From the NCBI GenBank assembly GCA_018266795.1, contig JAFDZV010000012.1, positions 186,001-250,000 of the forward strand: a stretch of 64,000 bases of DNA, given 5' to 3'. Each line of letters opens with the position of its first letter. The first letter of the stretch is position 1. Positions 62,534-64,000 of the stretch are shown here, in pieces. Under the pieces are notes generated by a model, which saw only the letters and a program-made list of their open reading frames with translations, did not search any database and was not told the origin of the DNA. A program made the position numbers and the translations under genes. This DNA is from Bacteroidota bacterium. GTDB taxonomy: Bacteria > Bacteroidota > Ignavibacteria > OLB7.

Positions 62534-63412
62534 GAGCTCCTAACAAAAGGCTAGTGAAGATGAGCGAGGTTGATCTCGATGCTTCCGAGCATCAAGAATG
62601 GCTCGTACATCTCCCCTTTGACATCATCGCGGATGCGCAGGCATCGGAACTTGTTCAGCAACGCCATAGCATGCTCGACAACCCATCGCCAGACACCAAG
62701 ACCACTACCATGCACTCGTGGTTGTCCTCTGGTTGCTGCTTGCCAAGCAACGGTGTGATCTGCTGGTTGCTCAACCACTGACCGAAGGTCGTTGAGCCAT
62801 ACGCTCGATCACCAAGCAGGCGCTTCGGTTTGCGATAGCGTTGCGATCGCCTTTGACGCACCCGTGGCCGCTTGGCCACCAGATGCTTGGCCTGACTGAT
62901 GTCATGCTGATTGGCACCGCTGAGCTCAACGTTCAGCACGACACCGTTGCCGTCGGTCAGAACATGGCGCTTACTGCCGCGTTTGGCACGATCGGTCGGG
63001 TTCGGGCCGGTGTGCTCGCCGCGATGCATCGCCCGCACGGAACTGGAGTCGATCACAGCACGCTCCCAGTTGAGCAGCCCGGCTTGTTCAAGCTTTGTCA
63101 ACAGCACCGGATGGCGTTGGCGCCAGACACCGACGTGATTCCACTCCTTCAGGCGTCGCCAGCAGGTCATGCCACTGCCGGCACCCAGTTCCTGGGGAAG
63201 ATCTTCCCAGGGAATGTCTGTTCTCAGGACAAACATGATGCCAGTCAGCACCTTCGATCGTCAATGCGGGAACGACCTCCGCATTTGCTTGGGCGATACT
63301 TCGGCAGCAATGGCTCAATCAGAGCCCACAACTCATCAGGCACGAGCGCTTTCATACCTACCTCCGTTGAGGTAGAACGGATCGACTCGTTTTCCGGTTT
63401 TGTTAGGAACTC
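62534..63412. mobile_element. Degenerate IS5-family insertion sequence (879 bp)
   Basis: Inverted repeats GAGCTCCTAACAAAA and TTTTGTTAGGAACTC (14 of 15 match) flanked by TTA on both sides (62,531-62,533 and 63,413-63,415). Different from the first IS in sequence but same target preference. Its transposase is frameshifted. Confidence 0.9.
62551..63355 (-). pseudogene. Frameshifted IS5-family transposase
   Basis: Coding sequence runs across three frames: MKALVPDELWALIEPLLPKY from ATG 63,355, shifting near 63,250 (GATCGAAGGTGCTGACTG) to LTGIMFVLRTDIPWEDLPQELGAGSGM with the D motifs (AVIDSSSVRAMHRGEH, LLGDRAYG), and shifting again near 62,700 to WVVEHAMALLNKFRCLRIRDD. The first shift might be a natural ORFA/ORFB frameshift of the IS427 type; the second indicates decay. 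Confidence 0.88.
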
Positions 63413-63459
63413 TTAGAAGCATACCAGCTAGAATATACATACAGTTGTCACGATGAGTC

Positions 63460-64000
63460 CTATTTACCCCCGCCTTGACCACTAGCACCACCGACCTGTC
63501 TTTGAGCCTGGCGGATTTCATTTCCCAACCTCTGAGTAGTATGCTGAACCTCATCGTAGAATCCATCAAGCAAATGCAAAGAATTGCCACTTGCTTCAAG
63601 CCTATCGAACAACTGCCGCAACCGCGGCCCAAAGACAGGGTTATCAGCAACTGCTTTCCATGCGGCCCGGTCGGTGACTAAAACGCCAACCACGTGATCA
63701 CGTTCATTCCTAATCAGGCCATTTTTTATCGCTTGTTCGATCCCCTTTGATAAGCCTTCGAACAAGGAGGCCGGATTTGCTTTTGGGTTGAGCGTTTTAA
63801 CTTCAAAATTCAAAACCCAGCCGCTCACAAGCGTAGTCGACGGGAATTCCCTCATATGAGCCTTTTCATCACCATCGGCATCTGATACTCTCAGCCCCCA
63901 ATGGTGAGTAAACTGCCCGTCAGCAATTTTAATTTTTACCGCGGGCACTGCAACAGCCACGTCGACCTGCCCGCCTATAATCGGCCACTCAGCCTCTCCT
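63460..64000 (-). CDS. C-terminal part of a large protein, possible polymorphic toxin (truncated by window edge)
   Basis: 180 residues; the frame is open to the window end. Visible pattern: FTHHWGLRVSDADGDEKAHMREFPST, GWVLNFEVKTLNPKANPASLFEGLSKGIEQAIKNGLI, then HVVGVLVTDRAAWKAVADNPVF. The FEVK pair after a beta strand recalls restriction-endonuclease-fold nucleases (ExK). A short gene in the same direction follows, separated by an IS. Toxin identity is inference. Confidence 0.65.
   Translation of the reverse strand, partial: GEAEWPIIGGQVDVAVAVPAVKIKIADGQFTHHWGLRVSDADGDEKAHMREFPSTTLVSGWVLNFEVKTLNPKANPASLFEGLSKGIEQAIKNGLIRNERDHVVGVLVTDRAAWKAVADNPVFGPRLRQLFDRLEASGNSLHLLDGFYDEVQHTTQRLGNEIRQAQRQVGGASGQGGGK

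Overview
This 64-kb window is a high-GC (about 60%) bacterial chromosome segment. I infer a Bacteroidota/Chlorobiota-superphylum organism close to Ignavibacteria or Candidatus Kapabacteria. The reasons are two secreted proteins ending in type IX secretion (T9SS) sorting domains, a DUF4175 protein, several Bacteroidota-type TAnnTTTG promoter elements, and a MurE with the meso-diaminopimelate signature DNPR. The genus cannot be named from the sequence alone.

Layout. (1) 1-10,983, minus strand: a division and cell-wall (dcw) cluster in the order mraZ-rsmH-ftsL-ftsI-murE-murF-mraY-murD-ftsW (ftsW leaves the window), preceded by a MraZ operator. Most junctions are tight, but two gaps of about 400 bp carry a shared repeat. 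(2) 11-18 kb: dnaX, a small candidate immunity gene, and a DUF4157 (eCIS-associated) protein with a toxin-like C-terminus. (3) 18-22 kb: an ABC exporter and a NatA/NatB-type ABC pair. (4) 22-27 kb: tRNA-Gln, prs, rplY, pth, rpsF, ssb, rplI; rpsR is missing from its usual place. (5) 27-34 kb: small secreted and lipoproteins, a GabD-like dehydrogenase, an ECF sigma factor with a neighbouring membrane protein, an acyl-CoA dehydrogenase and an RmlC-like cupin. (6) 34-38 kb: a 1219-residue T9SS surface protein.

(7) 38.3-45.7 kb is the sulfur amino-acid block and the most interesting part. A SAM-I riboswitch with two successive terminators precedes metB-metX-hom. A second operon, cysM-mec-cysO-moeZ, encodes a sulfur-carrier-protein route to cysteine of the mycobacterial CysO/CysM/Mec type. 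Its leader holds a 41-codon ORF with seven cysteine codons, all TGT and clustered as CC, CCC and CC, followed by a strong intrinsic terminator. I read this as a candidate cysteine-sensing translational attenuator. The CysO-like protein carries three residues beyond its GG, so the neighbouring JAMM protease may be needed to mature it.

(8) 46-57 kb: a lipoprotein, a YbbR-like protein, gcvT, a prolyl oligopeptidase, an SRPBCC protein, 41-bp tandem repeats and a large DUF4175 coiled-coil protein. (9) 57-64 kb is a lower-GC, disturbed region: an S1-domain protein, a WD40/T9SS protein, a glycine-rich secreted protein with two broken copies of its 5' end nearby, one intact and one broken IS5-family element (both with TTA target duplications and clear inverted repeats), and between and beyond them a hypothetical gene and the C-terminus of a possible polymorphic toxin running off the end.
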